Of a stretch of 64,000 bases of DNA, positions 8,103-16,926 are shown in pieces (the stretch's first letter is position 1; each line of letters opens with the position of its first letter). This DNA is from Dyadobacter tibetensis Y620-1 (GTDB lineage: Bacteria > Bacteroidota > Bacteroidia > Cytophagales > Spirosomataceae): positions 1-64,000 of the forward strand of contig NZ_AZQN01000001.1 in assembly GCF_000566685.1 (NCBI RefSeq), read 5' to 3'. Below the pieces are notes generated by a model. It was not told where the DNA came from and did no database searches. It worked only from the letters and a program-made list of their open reading frames with translations. Both the position numbers and the translations under genes were made by a program.

Positions 8103-9938
8103 ATGTTACAACCCTTTAAGCGCATCCTTGGGGCTTCACTTTTTCTTTGGTATTTTGGATGCCATCCGAACACCTATTGCCTGGCGCAATCCAGGGTTAC
8201 TGTAGACTTTACAACCAAGAGAAGTATAGACGGTTATACATTTCTGGACCGCAATGCCTATTTCAATATGCATCACGGAATTCCCGATACAGAATTTACC
8301 GATAAAGAGCGCGAATTCCTGTATAAGGAATTAAGAATTGGTAACGGAGGGAGATCGTTTAGCGGAGTGGGGGGGCTTGGGCATCAGTTGACTCAGTTAC
8401 CAACGGATGCCATGATGCGGGAGAGTGGGAAATCCAGTCTAGAAAAGGTAAAAGATGGGATAAAATCAGATGGACAACTGATTGTTACGGAACATCCTAG
8501 GATGGTTTTTAACGCAGAGGTTCCATTGGATAGCTTGGCAGCCTTTGCGACTCGCTATTTTAAATACTATTATGGTGTTTCCAGGCCACTTCCGCAGTTT
8601 TATGAGCCTATGAATGAGCCTTTTGTTCATGCACGTGAATTCGGTAAGGATCCGCTCGCTATCATTGAAAAAATGAGCAACTACCATGCAATTTTAGGAC
8701 AAATGTTACATCAGCATGTTCCCAATTTAAAAGTGGTAGGCTATTCTTCCGCCTGGCCTGAATACGATCTGCATGATTTTGAGATATGGAATACCCGTAT
8801 GAAAAAGTTTATGGATATTGCTGGCGCCGAAATGGATTATCTTTCCATTCACCTATACGACGGGGTCAACCTTGCCGGGGAGGTTGCCAAACGATCGGGA
8901 AGCAATTCAGAAGCCATTCTGGATCTGATAGAATCGTATTCCTATATAAAATGGAACAAGGTTAAACCTATGCTTATTTCCGAATTTGGAATTACAGGAA
9001 AAGGTTGGAGCGATGTGTATAAGGAAGAGAGACTGCCTCTGACCATCAATTCAATGCATAATCTGGTGATGGGCTTTATGGAACGTCCGGAAGTTATCAA
9101 ACTCAGCATCCCCTTCATAACTGGGAAATCGAAATGGAGGCTTTCCGCTGGTAATACCATACCATATCAGTGGTGTATTTCTCGGCCTTCTAAAACCGAT
9201 CCTTCTGGCTGGGAATTTACTGCTTTAACTCAGTTTTACGATTTCTGGAAAAATGTGGAAGGGGAGCGTGTGGCCATAACTTCCAGCGATCCCGATCTTG
9301 CTACCCAGGCATTTATCAAGGATAAAAAGGCATTTATTATTATAAAAAATCTGGAGCAGGAAGACAGCAGAGTGAATCTGTCCAGCATAACTGGTCCTAT
9401 GCAAGTTAAAAGTATTGTTCAAAAATCCTGGTCAATCAATCCGGACAGCAGCATATTATATACTGTAGGTAAAATAGAATCTATTCCCGATTATCTGGAC
9501 TTACCTTCCGAGGGAGCCGTATTATTTGAAATAGAACATAAAGCCAAAGCATCATCGGTGACCAGAAATATTTTATCTGAGAAAAAGTTTTATGCGCGTG
9601 AATATATCAAGCCCATTATAGAAGGGAATCCATTGACTTTTAATATTGCCAGTGACGACACCACCTCCAATTTGGCAGAAATACGACTTTCGATTGCACG
9701 ACAATTGGGCAGATCATTACAACCCTATGTTGAAGTTAATGGAGTGTCTCAAGTGGTGCCCGATGACTGGGCTGGCTATGATCAGGCGTCACGACATGGG
9801 TATTTCGGGACCTTAATCATACCTGTTAAGGGAACTGGTATTAAAAAAAATAATACTGTAACTGTTCGTTTCGATGACGCAGACGGGGGACGGGTGAGCT
9901 CCGTTGTATTAAAAGCCGTAAAAATTAAAAAGCAATAG
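8103..9938 (+). CDS. GH86-type beta-agarase / beta-porphyranase
   Basis: I place the start at ATG 8103, which gives a signal-peptide-bearing protein of 611 residues (MLQPFKRILGASLFLWYFGC, processing near CLAQS). The catalytic TIM barrel follows: EPMNEP carries the likely acid/base Glu172 and LISEFG the likely nucleophile Glu294. The C-terminal third is beta-rich. The arrangement resembles GH86 enzymes, which cut beta-1,4 bonds in agarose or porphyran. The sulfatase gene behind it and the GH16/GH117 genes elsewhere support a red-algal galactan substrate. It heads the operon GH86-sulfatase-mutarotase-UxaB. Agarase versus porphyranase cannot be decided here. Confidence 0.8.
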   Translation: MLQPFKRILGASLFLWYFGCHPNTYCLAQSRVTVDFTTKRSIDGYTFLDRNAYFNMHHGIPDTEFTDKEREFLYKELRIGNGGRSFSGVGGLGHQLTQLPTDAMMRESGKSSLEKVKDGIKSDGQLIVTEHPRMVFNAEVPLDSLAAFATRYFKYYYGVSRPLPQFYEPMNEPFVHAREFGKDPLAIIEKMSNYHAILGQMLHQHVPNLKVVGYSSAWPEYDLHDFEIWNTRMKKFMDIAGAEMDYLSIHLYDGVNLAGEVAKRSGSNSEAILDLIESYSYIKWNKVKPMLISEFGITGKGWSDVYKEERLPLTINSMHNLVMGFMERPEVIKLSIPFITGKSKWRLSAGNTIPYQWCISRPSKTDPSGWEFTALTQFYDFWKNVEGERVAITSSDPDLATQAFIKDKKAFIIIKNLEQEDSRVNLSSITGPMQVKSIVQKSWSINPDSSILYTVGKIESIPDYLDLPSEGAVLFEIEHKAKASSVTRNILSEKKFYAREYIKPIIEGNPLTFNIASDDTTSNLAEIRLSIARQLGRSLQPYVEVNGVSQVVPDDWAGYDQASRHGYFGTLIIPVKGTGIKKNNTVTVRFDDADGGRVSSVVLKAVKIKKQ

Positions 9939-9984
9939 ACCATTGGGATAGCTAATTCCTCCATTTAAATTTGAATTCAGAATA

Positions 9985-11598
9985 ATGATGAAAAAATTGA
10001 CAATTTTAGTTCGAACCGTACTTCGCGGCCTTCCTATATCCCTCGTCCTCGTCCTTTGGGGAATGATTGTTGAGGCGCAAAAGCGACCCAATATTATCTA
10101 TATTATGTCCGATGACCACACCTCGCAGGCTATAGGCGCCTATGGTGGGAGGTTGGCAACACTTAATCCCACACCCAACATCGATCTGTTGGCGAAGGAA
10201 GGGATGTTATTTGAGAATGCCTTTTGCACCAATTCAATCTGTACACCAAGTCGGGCCAATATCATGACTGGCCAGTATAGTCAGACCAATGGTGTGCTGG
10301 ACCTGGATGGTATTTTGCCTCCCGAAAAGCAATATCTACCATTAGAAATGAAAAAATTAGGGTATCAAACCGCTATGATAGGGAAGTGGCACCTTAAAGA
10401 AGAGCCGGCTGCCTTCGATTTTTACAAGGTTTTGCATAGCCAGGGAGAGTATTTTGACCCCAAATTTAAAGATAATACGAAAGGGAAATGGCCCAATAAT
10501 TATACCCATACCAAGGGATATGTCTCCGATGTGATTACCGATCTTACTCTCGATTATTTGGACAAAGTGGATAAGTCGAAGCCATTTTTTTTAATGCATC
10601 ATCACAAGGCACCACATGACGACTTTGAATATCCCGAGCGTTATGAAACCTACTTGGCCGATACTTTTATTCCCGAGCCTGCCAATATGTATAGCCAACC
10701 ATTCTTTGGATCGGAAGGAACCCTAGGTCGTCATGGAACATTAAAACATAGAATTGGGACTTCGGTTTCGGGGAGACATCCCTACAGAAGTTACCTCAGA
10801 CAATACGGCTTGGACACCATTCGGAATGAGGCCGCAGGCACTTCAGCTGCTTACCAGATGTATCTCAAAAAATACTTACGCTGCGTTAAGGGTGTTGATG
10901 ATAATTTAGGTAGATTGTTTGCCTACCTAAAGAAGAATAACCTCTGGGATAATACTATTATTATATACACGTCAGATCAAGGGATGATGCTGGGGGAACA
11001 CGACTATATGGACAAACGGTGGATGTATGAAGAGTCAATGCGTATGCCTTTCGTGGTTAAAAATGTTAAATCGGCTCAGGCGAATACACGTACCAGTGCC
11101 ATGATAAACAATACGGATTTTGCACCCACCCTACTAGAGTTGGCGGGGGGGAAGATACCTACTTATATGCAAGGAGAAAGTTTTACCAAGGTTCTGAAAG
11201 AACCTAAAGAGCAATTCCGTAAATCGACTTACTATCGCTACTGGATGCATTTGACACATCATGATATTCCAGCTAATTTCGGATTGCGGACGGACAAGTA
11301 CAAATTGATTTTCTATTATGGAGCTCATTATTTGCCTGAGCTTTATGGACAAAACACAATGGCCTGGCATAAGGATCCTAGTAATTCCTATCATTTTGAG
11401 CCCACTCCTGCCGCCTGGGAGTTTTATGATTTATCGTTGGATGCCGAGGAGACAATTAACCGTTATAAGGATCCCCGGTATAAGGATATAATAGCCGACA
11501 TGAAAAAGGAATTGATGGCTCAGCGCGAGAAATATAAGGAGACAGATACGCAATATCCCCATATCCAAAGTGTAATTGAGAAACATTGGAACGACTAA
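9985..11598 (+). CDS. Family S1 sulfatase (formylglycine type)
   Basis: This 537-residue exported sulfatase has an N-terminal signal segment (to about residue 31, VEAQ), the metal-binding block IMSDDH, and the formylglycine signature CTPSR with Cys86. GKWHLK and TSDQGMMLGEHD are further S1 active-site blocks. A maturase must convert Cys86 to formylglycine; none is encoded in this window. It should remove sulfate esters from galactan fragments made by the GH86 enzyme 46 bases upstream, for example from L-galactose-6-sulfate in porphyran (inferred). The end lies close to the mutarotase start (11610), consistent with one operon. Confidence 0.9.
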   Translation: MMKKLTILVRTVLRGLPISLVLVLWGMIVEAQKRPNIIYIMSDDHTSQAIGAYGGRLATLNPTPNIDLLAKEGMLFENAFCTNSICTPSRANIMTGQYSQTNGVLDLDGILPPEKQYLPLEMKKLGYQTAMIGKWHLKEEPAAFDFYKVLHSQGEYFDPKFKDNTKGKWPNNYTHTKGYVSDVITDLTLDYLDKVDKSKPFFLMHHHKAPHDDFEYPERYETYLADTFIPEPANMYSQPFFGSEGTLGRHGTLKHRIGTSVSGRHPYRSYLRQYGLDTIRNEAAGTSAAYQMYLKKYLRCVKGVDDNLGRLFAYLKKNNLWDNTIIIYTSDQGMMLGEHDYMDKRWMYEESMRMPFVVKNVKSAQANTRTSAMINNTDFAPTLLELAGGKIPTYMQGESFTKVLKEPKEQFRKSTYYRYWMHLTHHDIPANFGLRTDKYKLIFYYGAHYLPELYGQNTMAWHKDPSNSYHFEPTPAAWEFYDLSLDAEETINRYKDPRYKDIIADMKKELMAQREKYKETDTQYPHIQSVIEKHWND

Positions 11599-11609
11599 AA
11601 TATAATGAA

Positions 11610-11963
11610 ATGAATACTGATAACTTGAGAAGATATTGCCTGACACTAGACTTGGTGGAGGATGAAGCATCCATAGCTAAGTATCGGTGGCATCATGAAC
11701 CGGAGAACCAATGGCCAGAGATTAATGCCAGCATACGTGAGGCCGGAGTAGAATCCATGGAGATTTACCTACTTGGTGAGCGGATGTTTATGATCATGGA
11801 TGTTAATGATACATTTTCGTTTGAAAGAATGAATGAAATTAATCAAAGGCCCATATCGGTAGAATGGGAAAATCTTATGTGGGGTTTTCAGAAAGCCATT
11901 CCAGGAGCCAAGCCTGGAGAAAAATGGGTATTAATGGAACAAATATATAAGCTGCCATCATGA
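11610..11963 (+). CDS. L-rhamnose/L-fucose mutarotase family protein
   Basis: The 117-residue protein matches the small dimeric alpha-beta-barrel mutarotases (RhaM and the DUF718 L-fucose mutarotases): RYCLTLDL near the start, YRWHHEPENQWPEI, then GVESMEIYLLGERMFMIMD. I chose ATG 11610 because the earlier in-frame ATG at 11586 lies inside the sulfatase gene. The 3' end overlaps uxaB by four bases (ATGA). These enzymes interconvert alpha and beta anomers of deoxy sugars. L-fucose is 6-deoxy-L-galactose, so in this agar/porphyran context L-galactose is a plausible substrate (inference). Confidence 0.85.
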   Translation: MNTDNLRRYCLTLDLVEDEASIAKYRWHHEPENQWPEINASIREAGVESMEIYLLGERMFMIMDVNDTFSFERMNEINQRPISVEWENLMWGFQKAIPGAKPGEKWVLMEQIYKLPS

Positions 11964-13447
11964 AAAACCTTTCGAAAGAATTTTGCCCTCAGAGGGAGAT
12001 TTTCGATTTCCCTGAAAAGGCTCTTTTCTTCGGTACCGGAGTTTTACTACGGGGACTCCCTCTTTACTTTATAGACAAGGCTAATAAAAATGGTGTCTTT
12101 AAGGGGAGGGTAGTGGTTGTTAAATCTACAGATAAAGGAGATATTTCGGCCTATGCTCGACAGGACAACTGCTTTACGACGGTGGTTCGGGGAGAAGAGA
12201 AAGGCAAGTCTATCATGGAAAATGAGGTGAATTATGCCATCAGTAGAGTCCTTACTGCAGCTGATGAATGGTCCGACATATTAGAGTTCGCCCGTTCTCC
12301 GAATCTCAATTTGGTGGTCTCCAATACCACAGAAGTGGGTATCACTTACGTAGATGAGGATTTTATGGCAGGCCCTCCTAGCTCATTTCCGGGTAAATTA
12401 TTGGCGGTGCTTTATGAGCGGTATCAGGCTTTTAAGGGAGATCCTGCCAAAGGTTTGGGAATTGTGCCCACAGAGCTTGTATCCGAAAATGGAGATCAGT
12501 TAAGGCATATTTTGCTTCGTCATGTGGAGCGAAATGGTTTGGAGACTGGCTTTCGGCATTGGCTGCTTACGGCCAATCACTTCTGTAATTCCTTAGTGGA
12601 TCGAATTGTTCCAGGAGAAATTAAAGGCGCATTAAAGGATAAATTAGAAGCTGAATTGGGTTATCAAGACGATCTTATGATCATGGCTGAACCCTATCGC
12701 CTCTGGGCTATTGAGGGTGATGCGCAGGTTAAAGAACTATTGTCTTTTGCCCAAATAGACGAAGGCGTAAAAGTGGTTCCGTCCATTGCTGATTATAAAG
12801 AGTTAAAATTACGATTGTTAAATGCGCCTCATACATTTTGTTGTGGGGTAGCTTACCTAAGTGGGCATAGTTCGGTGAAAGCAGCCATGAAAGACAGCAA
12901 CTTCGTTCATTTCATGGAAGGCATCATGTCCCAGGAAATTGCACTATGCCTTCCCAAGCATATAGAAAAAGAGCAGATTAAAGCCTTTTCTGAAACGGTA
13001 TTAGATCGCTTTAGAAATGAATTTCTCGATCACCAATGGCTTTCCATCAGTACGAATTACACCACCAAGATGAAAATGCGCTGCGTGGGTCTTATTGAAA
13101 ACTGGTATCAGAATAGTGCTGAAGTGCCCCACTATATGGCTTTTGCCTTTGCCGCCTACATCCGGTTTATGAAAGCTGTGGATAGGCAGGGGAATGGCTT
13201 TCAAGGCGAGGCTAGCCAGGGCTGTTACACCATCAACGATTCTGAAGCGAGTCTTTTGGCTTCTATTTGGGCGGATGCGTCTTTAAATATGTCTGCCAAA
13301 GTTCAGGTGATTTTGAGTCAGATAGGCCTTTGGGGTAGTGATTTATCCTCCCTTCCGGGGTTTGCAAAAACCGTAGAGAGGTATTTAGAGCATATGTTGG
13401 CAGACCGCCCCATTACTCTAAAGGCCTGGAAAAATATTGTTGCGTAA
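11960..13447 (+). CDS. uxaB: UxaB-like tagaturonate (altronate) oxidoreductase
   Basis: This 495-residue cytoplasmic enzyme belongs to the mannitol/altronate dehydrogenase family: N-terminal Rossmann domain (FGTGVLLRGLPLYFIDKAN), NTTEVGIT, and the family-typical CNSLVDRIVPG segment. UxaB reduces D-tagaturonate to D-altronate with NADH, on the way to 2-keto-3-deoxy-gluconate. It is the last gene of the GH86 operon, followed by a strong terminator. No uronic-acid hydrolase is present in the operon. L-galactonate, which E. coli oxidises to tagaturonate, is an attractive source, since L-galactose is released from porphyran. Fructuronate reductase-like activity cannot be excluded. Confidence 0.82.
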   Translation: MKNLSKEFCPQREIFDFPEKALFFGTGVLLRGLPLYFIDKANKNGVFKGRVVVVKSTDKGDISAYARQDNCFTTVVRGEEKGKSIMENEVNYAISRVLTAADEWSDILEFARSPNLNLVVSNTTEVGITYVDEDFMAGPPSSFPGKLLAVLYERYQAFKGDPAKGLGIVPTELVSENGDQLRHILLRHVERNGLETGFRHWLLTANHFCNSLVDRIVPGEIKGALKDKLEAELGYQDDLMIMAEPYRLWAIEGDAQVKELLSFAQIDEGVKVVPSIADYKELKLRLLNAPHTFCCGVAYLSGHSSVKAAMKDSNFVHFMEGIMSQEIALCLPKHIEKEQIKAFSETVLDRFRNEFLDHQWLSISTNYTTKMKMRCVGLIENWYQNSAEVPHYMAFAFAAYIRFMKAVDRQGNGFQGEASQGCYTINDSEASLLASIWADASLNMSAKVQVILSQIGLWGSDLSSLPGFAKTVERYLEHMLADRPITLKAWKNIVA

Positions 13448-13471
13448 GAGACAGATTGTCTAGCAAGAATT

Positions 13472-13516
13472 AATATCGCTGCTGCCAACTTGGCTGAATG
13501 CAGCGATATTTTTTTT
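13472..13516 (+). terminator. Intrinsic terminator of the GH86 operon
   Basis: AATATCGCTGC (13472-13482) pairs perfectly with GCAGCGATATT (13500-13510), and the T-run extends to 13516. It is a textbook stem plus U-tract 25 bases after the UxaB stop. Confidence 0.9.
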
Positions 13517-13528
13517 GGTTACTGTAAC

Positions 13529-13578
13529 AAAAAAATCCCCTGATTAATACCATTTTATTCGAAGGGTACAATCAGGGG
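13529..13578 (-). terminator. Intrinsic terminator of the minus-strand sus operon
   Basis: On the minus strand CCCCTGATT (opposite 13570-13578) pairs with AATCAGGGG (opposite 13537-13545) and is followed by a T-run (a's at 13529-13535). It faces the plus-strand terminator, as expected between convergent operons. Confidence 0.85.
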
Positions 13579-13599
13579 GGTATATTTAGATAGGTTGGC

Positions 13600-15114
13600 T
13601 TATGGCCTTACTTCTTTTTCTACCAGATAGAAGTCGTCGAAGTAGTAGGAGCCTGCCTCAGGAAGGTGAATATACAAGTATCTCCCATTGGGATCTCCTT
13701 CGTATTTGATTTCTCGTGTAATAGTTTCCCATTTACCTGTTTTCACATTGGCTATGCTGGTCCAGAACTGCTGCCAGTTGGGGAGTATCCAGGTATTAAG
13801 CGATTTGGCAGGAGAATTGGCGTCGATCCATACCTTATAGCTATATACATAGGTAACTCCGTTTTTGAGGCTAAATGGCGCCTTTTCACTGGTAAACCCT
13901 CCAGCTCCCGAAGTAACATCCACTTTAAGGCTATAGCTTCCGCTGGCAGCCTTAGCCGTGGTAAATTCGTATGAGGCGGTATTGGTGCTATAGGGTACCC
14001 ATCCTGTGCCCGCTCCTTCAAATCCATAAACGGATGCAGGAAGCAGATTGACATCATGCATGATCACGGGTTGGTTGGAGAAGGGCTGGACTTCTCTTTC
14101 GTCTACCGACTTCATACCACTTCCGGGCAACAAACTAACGGTTATGACATCGGGACGGTATATTTTTTCGACGAGCTTAATGTCCAAATTAGTTTTGTTT
14201 GCCAATACGGATTGAACCTTGAAGGCTTGTCCATTCACTTTTACCTCAACAAAATTCACTTTATTGGAAAAAGCAGCAAACTCTCCGTTGAAGGGGACTT
14301 GTATAGTCTCATTCTCCAGCTCCCGAATGGCACCGGTAAGAACGAATGGTTTTGAAGACTTAATCACCTTGATTGGGTTGGGGATTTTAATAAAATCACC
14401 ATCGGGAGGAATATTTAGTCCGGTACGGCTGGAATTAAAAGTAGCATTAAAAACACCCAAGGAATTGAAAGCTATAGAAGCTACCGAATCTGTGCTTGAA
14501 ATGCTTCCAATAGTCCAGCGACGCGTATCGGGTCTACCGATTGTAGTTAGGTCGACAAACTCCAATTTACCTCCAGCCTCTACAAAGATGGTATCTTTGG
14601 AAAGTGGGCGAACCACACCGTCTTGTCTGATTTCTATCTGGGGTACAATGGTATCGTATACATCCACCATAAAGGTCTTGTCGATCACCCAGACATTACC
14701 TTCTTTAACCGAATGAAGCGTGTCCAACCCTCTGAAGGTCACTGAATCTGGAAAGGTATTTCTAAGCCTTACAGTTTGTATCCCTCCCTTTTTGAAATAC
14801 ACATGAACGGTAGGATCAGAGGAGACCAAGCCAGCATCCTTTTTTATGAATTTTTCAAGAACCGTGTCTCTTCGTGTGATGACACCTTCAAGGAAATGAT
14901 TCCCTTCACTAATTTCCCAGGTATGGGTCAGGGTGTTTTGAGAGACATCCGTAAAAGAAATGAAGTCGTCGATGCCGATTTTAAATGTTTGTTGCGTGAA
15001 GTTGCTGGTATACCAGCCCACATCTGAAAAGCTGCTGGGTTCTACATATTCCCTGGAGCATCCCACCAGTAAGGTGACGAATGCCAGTAGTAGGGTGGTT
15101 ATATTTTTTTTCAT
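13600..15114 (-). CDS. Surface glycan-binding lipoprotein with C-terminal CBM-like domain
   Basis: Start at 15114 (MKKNITTLLLAF) gives a lipoprotein signal with lipobox LLVGC, so a 504-residue surface lipoprotein. It sits directly behind susC and susD, the usual position of SusE/F-like or PKD-containing surface glycan-binding proteins. About residues 30-290 look like tandem beta-sandwich domains; the last 150 residues (from VYGFEGAG to YYFDDFYLVEKE) resemble a carbohydrate-binding module of the galactose-binding type. It should hold polysaccharide at the outer membrane for the SusCD importer. No enzyme motif is seen. Confidence 0.75.
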   Translation of the reverse strand: MKKNITTLLLAFVTLLVGCSREYVEPSSFSDVGWYTSNFTQQTFKIGIDDFISFTDVSQNTLTHTWEISEGNHFLEGVITRRDTVLEKFIKKDAGLVSSDPTVHVYFKKGGIQTVRLRNTFPDSVTFRGLDTLHSVKEGNVWVIDKTFMVDVYDTIVPQIEIRQDGVVRPLSKDTIFVEAGGKLEFVDLTTIGRPDTRRWTIGSISSTDSVASIAFNSLGVFNATFNSSRTGLNIPPDGDFIKIPNPIKVIKSSKPFVLTGAIRELENETIQVPFNGEFAAFSNKVNFVEVKVNGQAFKVQSVLANKTNLDIKLVEKIYRPDVITVSLLPGSGMKSVDEREVQPFSNQPVIMHDVNLLPASVYGFEGAGTGWVPYSTNTASYEFTTAKAASGSYSLKVDVTSGAGGFTSEKAPFSLKNGVTYVYSYKVWIDANSPAKSLNTWILPNWQQFWTSIANVKTGKWETITREIKYEGDPNGRYLYIHLPEAGSYYFDDFYLVEKEVRP

Positions 15115-15153
15115 TGTCTTCAATATTTTAGGACGGAATTTCTTGTTCAAGAT

Positions 15154-16911
15154 TTACTTTACGTCGGGATTGGTTAGGAGTTCATTATTAGGTAAAGGCC
15201 AGTAGGCATGAGCGGCCTCCACGTAATTTTTGGCCGCTTGAGTATAGTCGGTAATTTCTACATAAGTGGCCTTAGTACCTTCTGTTAACACACTCGCCCA
15301 GCGTGTTCCTTCTTTCCCATTGATATCCGTATATTTATAATGTTCCCCATAGTATTTTTTTGTGGCTAACTCCTGAAAACGCTTTTTGGTAATACCCCAG
15401 CGGCGCAAATCGATCACCCGCGTAGCATGCCCTTCAATACTTAGCTCCAGCGGCCGTTCGATGTACATCAAATGATCCATCAGGGTGGTTGCCGTATAGG
15501 CTACTCCGTCATGACTTGAGGCAGGATATTCGCTCTGAGCAGCTGTGCCCAACAAACGTAACGCTGATCGTCTGCGTACCTTATTCACATACCGTATAGC
15601 GTCCTCGACTCCTGCTTCGTCGGTTCCCCCTTTAATCAGGCATTCAGCATACATCAGATAAATATCTGCCAGACGAATGACACGTACATTAGCCCCTGAG
15701 CGGAGGGTCGGCTGTATATCTTTTTCATTTTTAACAATATCCCAATTGGAATATTTTCGGAAATAAGCTGTTTCTCCATTATTGAATAGGGTGGCCTGAG
15801 CGGGAGTAAGTTGGTAATATTTAGTGTCCATATCGTCGGGTAAAGCTATGGAGTAGGAGGTCCGCAGAGAATAGCTTCTCAAGCGACGTACCCCTTTGCT
15901 ATCAATGACATAGTTCCGCTCGTCGTTGGTGTCCATCACCTCCTGCTTATAAGCCATGATCAGCCATGAGCTTGGATAAATAGCTCTATATCCGCCCACT
16001 GGGCTAACCATAAAATTAAGATTATTGGAAACCTGCTCTTCCGCATATGGATTTTGCTCTGCTTTAAAGGCAAGGCTATAACTGATTTCTAAGATCGATT
16101 CGGAATTGAATTCATTCGCACTGGTAAAGTTGTCGCCGATATTTGGAGTTAAAGCATAACCATAATTGGTGTTAGTGATCACATCTTTAAAGTAGGTGGC
16201 GGCTTTGTCGTAATTCTTATCATAAAGATAGCTCATGCCCAGCACTGCAGAGGCGGCGCCTGCGGTAACCCGACCAAGATCCTTGTTGGCAGTCCACTTA
16301 AAAGGTAAGTTGGCCAGAGCAAATTCCATATCTGCTCTGAAAAAATCCTGAACCTTTTGTGCTGATTGAAGTGGTTGATAGAATTCACTTTCATCTTGCG
16401 GGACAAAGTCGAATATCGGTACGCTTCCTCCATTAAAGGAACTATGCAGATAAGAATAAAAGAGCCCTCTGAAAAAATGCGCCTGGGCCTTAATTATAGT
16501 AGCCCTCTTAATGGAGGCGGCATCTTTTTGAGCAGGCATTAGCAGGTCAATTGCTGCTATTACTTGATTGGCACGGAAAATGCCCTTATACAGTGCATCC
16601 CATTTATTATTGGGTGTAGAAGATCCATTATTGAAATTCTGCAGATAATATTCGTTTGAAGTGTTGGGTCTTCCCCAACCCGGATAGGTCATATCACTTC
16701 GGTTATTTTCGTCACCAATTGCTAGGACATTCTGGTTCTTAAAGGCATTATATACCGAAATTAATCCAGCATCCGCATCGTCCAGGGTTTTCCAAAAACT
16801 GTCCGTAGACATCTCATTAGGGTTAACCTCCTCAAGGAAGTTATTACATCCCAACTGGCTTACGGCCAAAAGGCCCAATGTCATATATTTAAATATCGAT
16901 TTTTTCATCAT
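15154..16911 (-). CDS. susD: SusD-family glycan-binding lipoprotein
   Basis: The 585-residue lipoprotein (signal MMKKSIFKYM, lipobox QLGC) starts its mature part with NNFLEEVNPNE, typical of SusD/RagB proteins. Internal landmarks are KAQAHFFRGLFY in the first third, RLADIYLMYAECL and the C-terminal IERPLELSIEGHATRVIDLRRWG. It caps the SusC pore and binds incoming oligosaccharide at the cell surface. It lies 15 bases behind susC in the same minus-strand operon and is followed by the glycan-binding lipoprotein. Confidence 0.95.
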   Translation of the reverse strand: MMKKSIFKYMTLGLLAVSQLGCNNFLEEVNPNEMSTDSFWKTLDDADAGLISVYNAFKNQNVLAIGDENNRSDMTYPGWGRPNTSNEYYLQNFNNGSSTPNNKWDALYKGIFRANQVIAAIDLLMPAQKDAASIKRATIIKAQAHFFRGLFYSYLHSSFNGGSVPIFDFVPQDESEFYQPLQSAQKVQDFFRADMEFALANLPFKWTANKDLGRVTAGAASAVLGMSYLYDKNYDKAATYFKDVITNTNYGYALTPNIGDNFTSANEFNSESILEISYSLAFKAEQNPYAEEQVSNNLNFMVSPVGGYRAIYPSSWLIMAYKQEVMDTNDERNYVIDSKGVRRLRSYSLRTSYSIALPDDMDTKYYQLTPAQATLFNNGETAYFRKYSNWDIVKNEKDIQPTLRSGANVRVIRLADIYLMYAECLIKGGTDEAGVEDAIRYVNKVRRRSALRLLGTAAQSEYPASSHDGVAYTATTLMDHLMYIERPLELSIEGHATRVIDLRRWGITKKRFQELATKKYYGEHYKYTDINGKEGTRWASVLTEGTKATYVEITDYTQAAKNYVEAAHAYWPLPNNELLTNPDVK

Positions 16912-16926
16912 GATAGTTTTTAATGC

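Noticed and set aside
14219-14716. 165-codon plus-strand frame opposite the glycan-binding lipoprotein
   Set aside because: It is a shadow of the minus-strand coding sequence; the lipoprotein frame has signal peptide and operon context.
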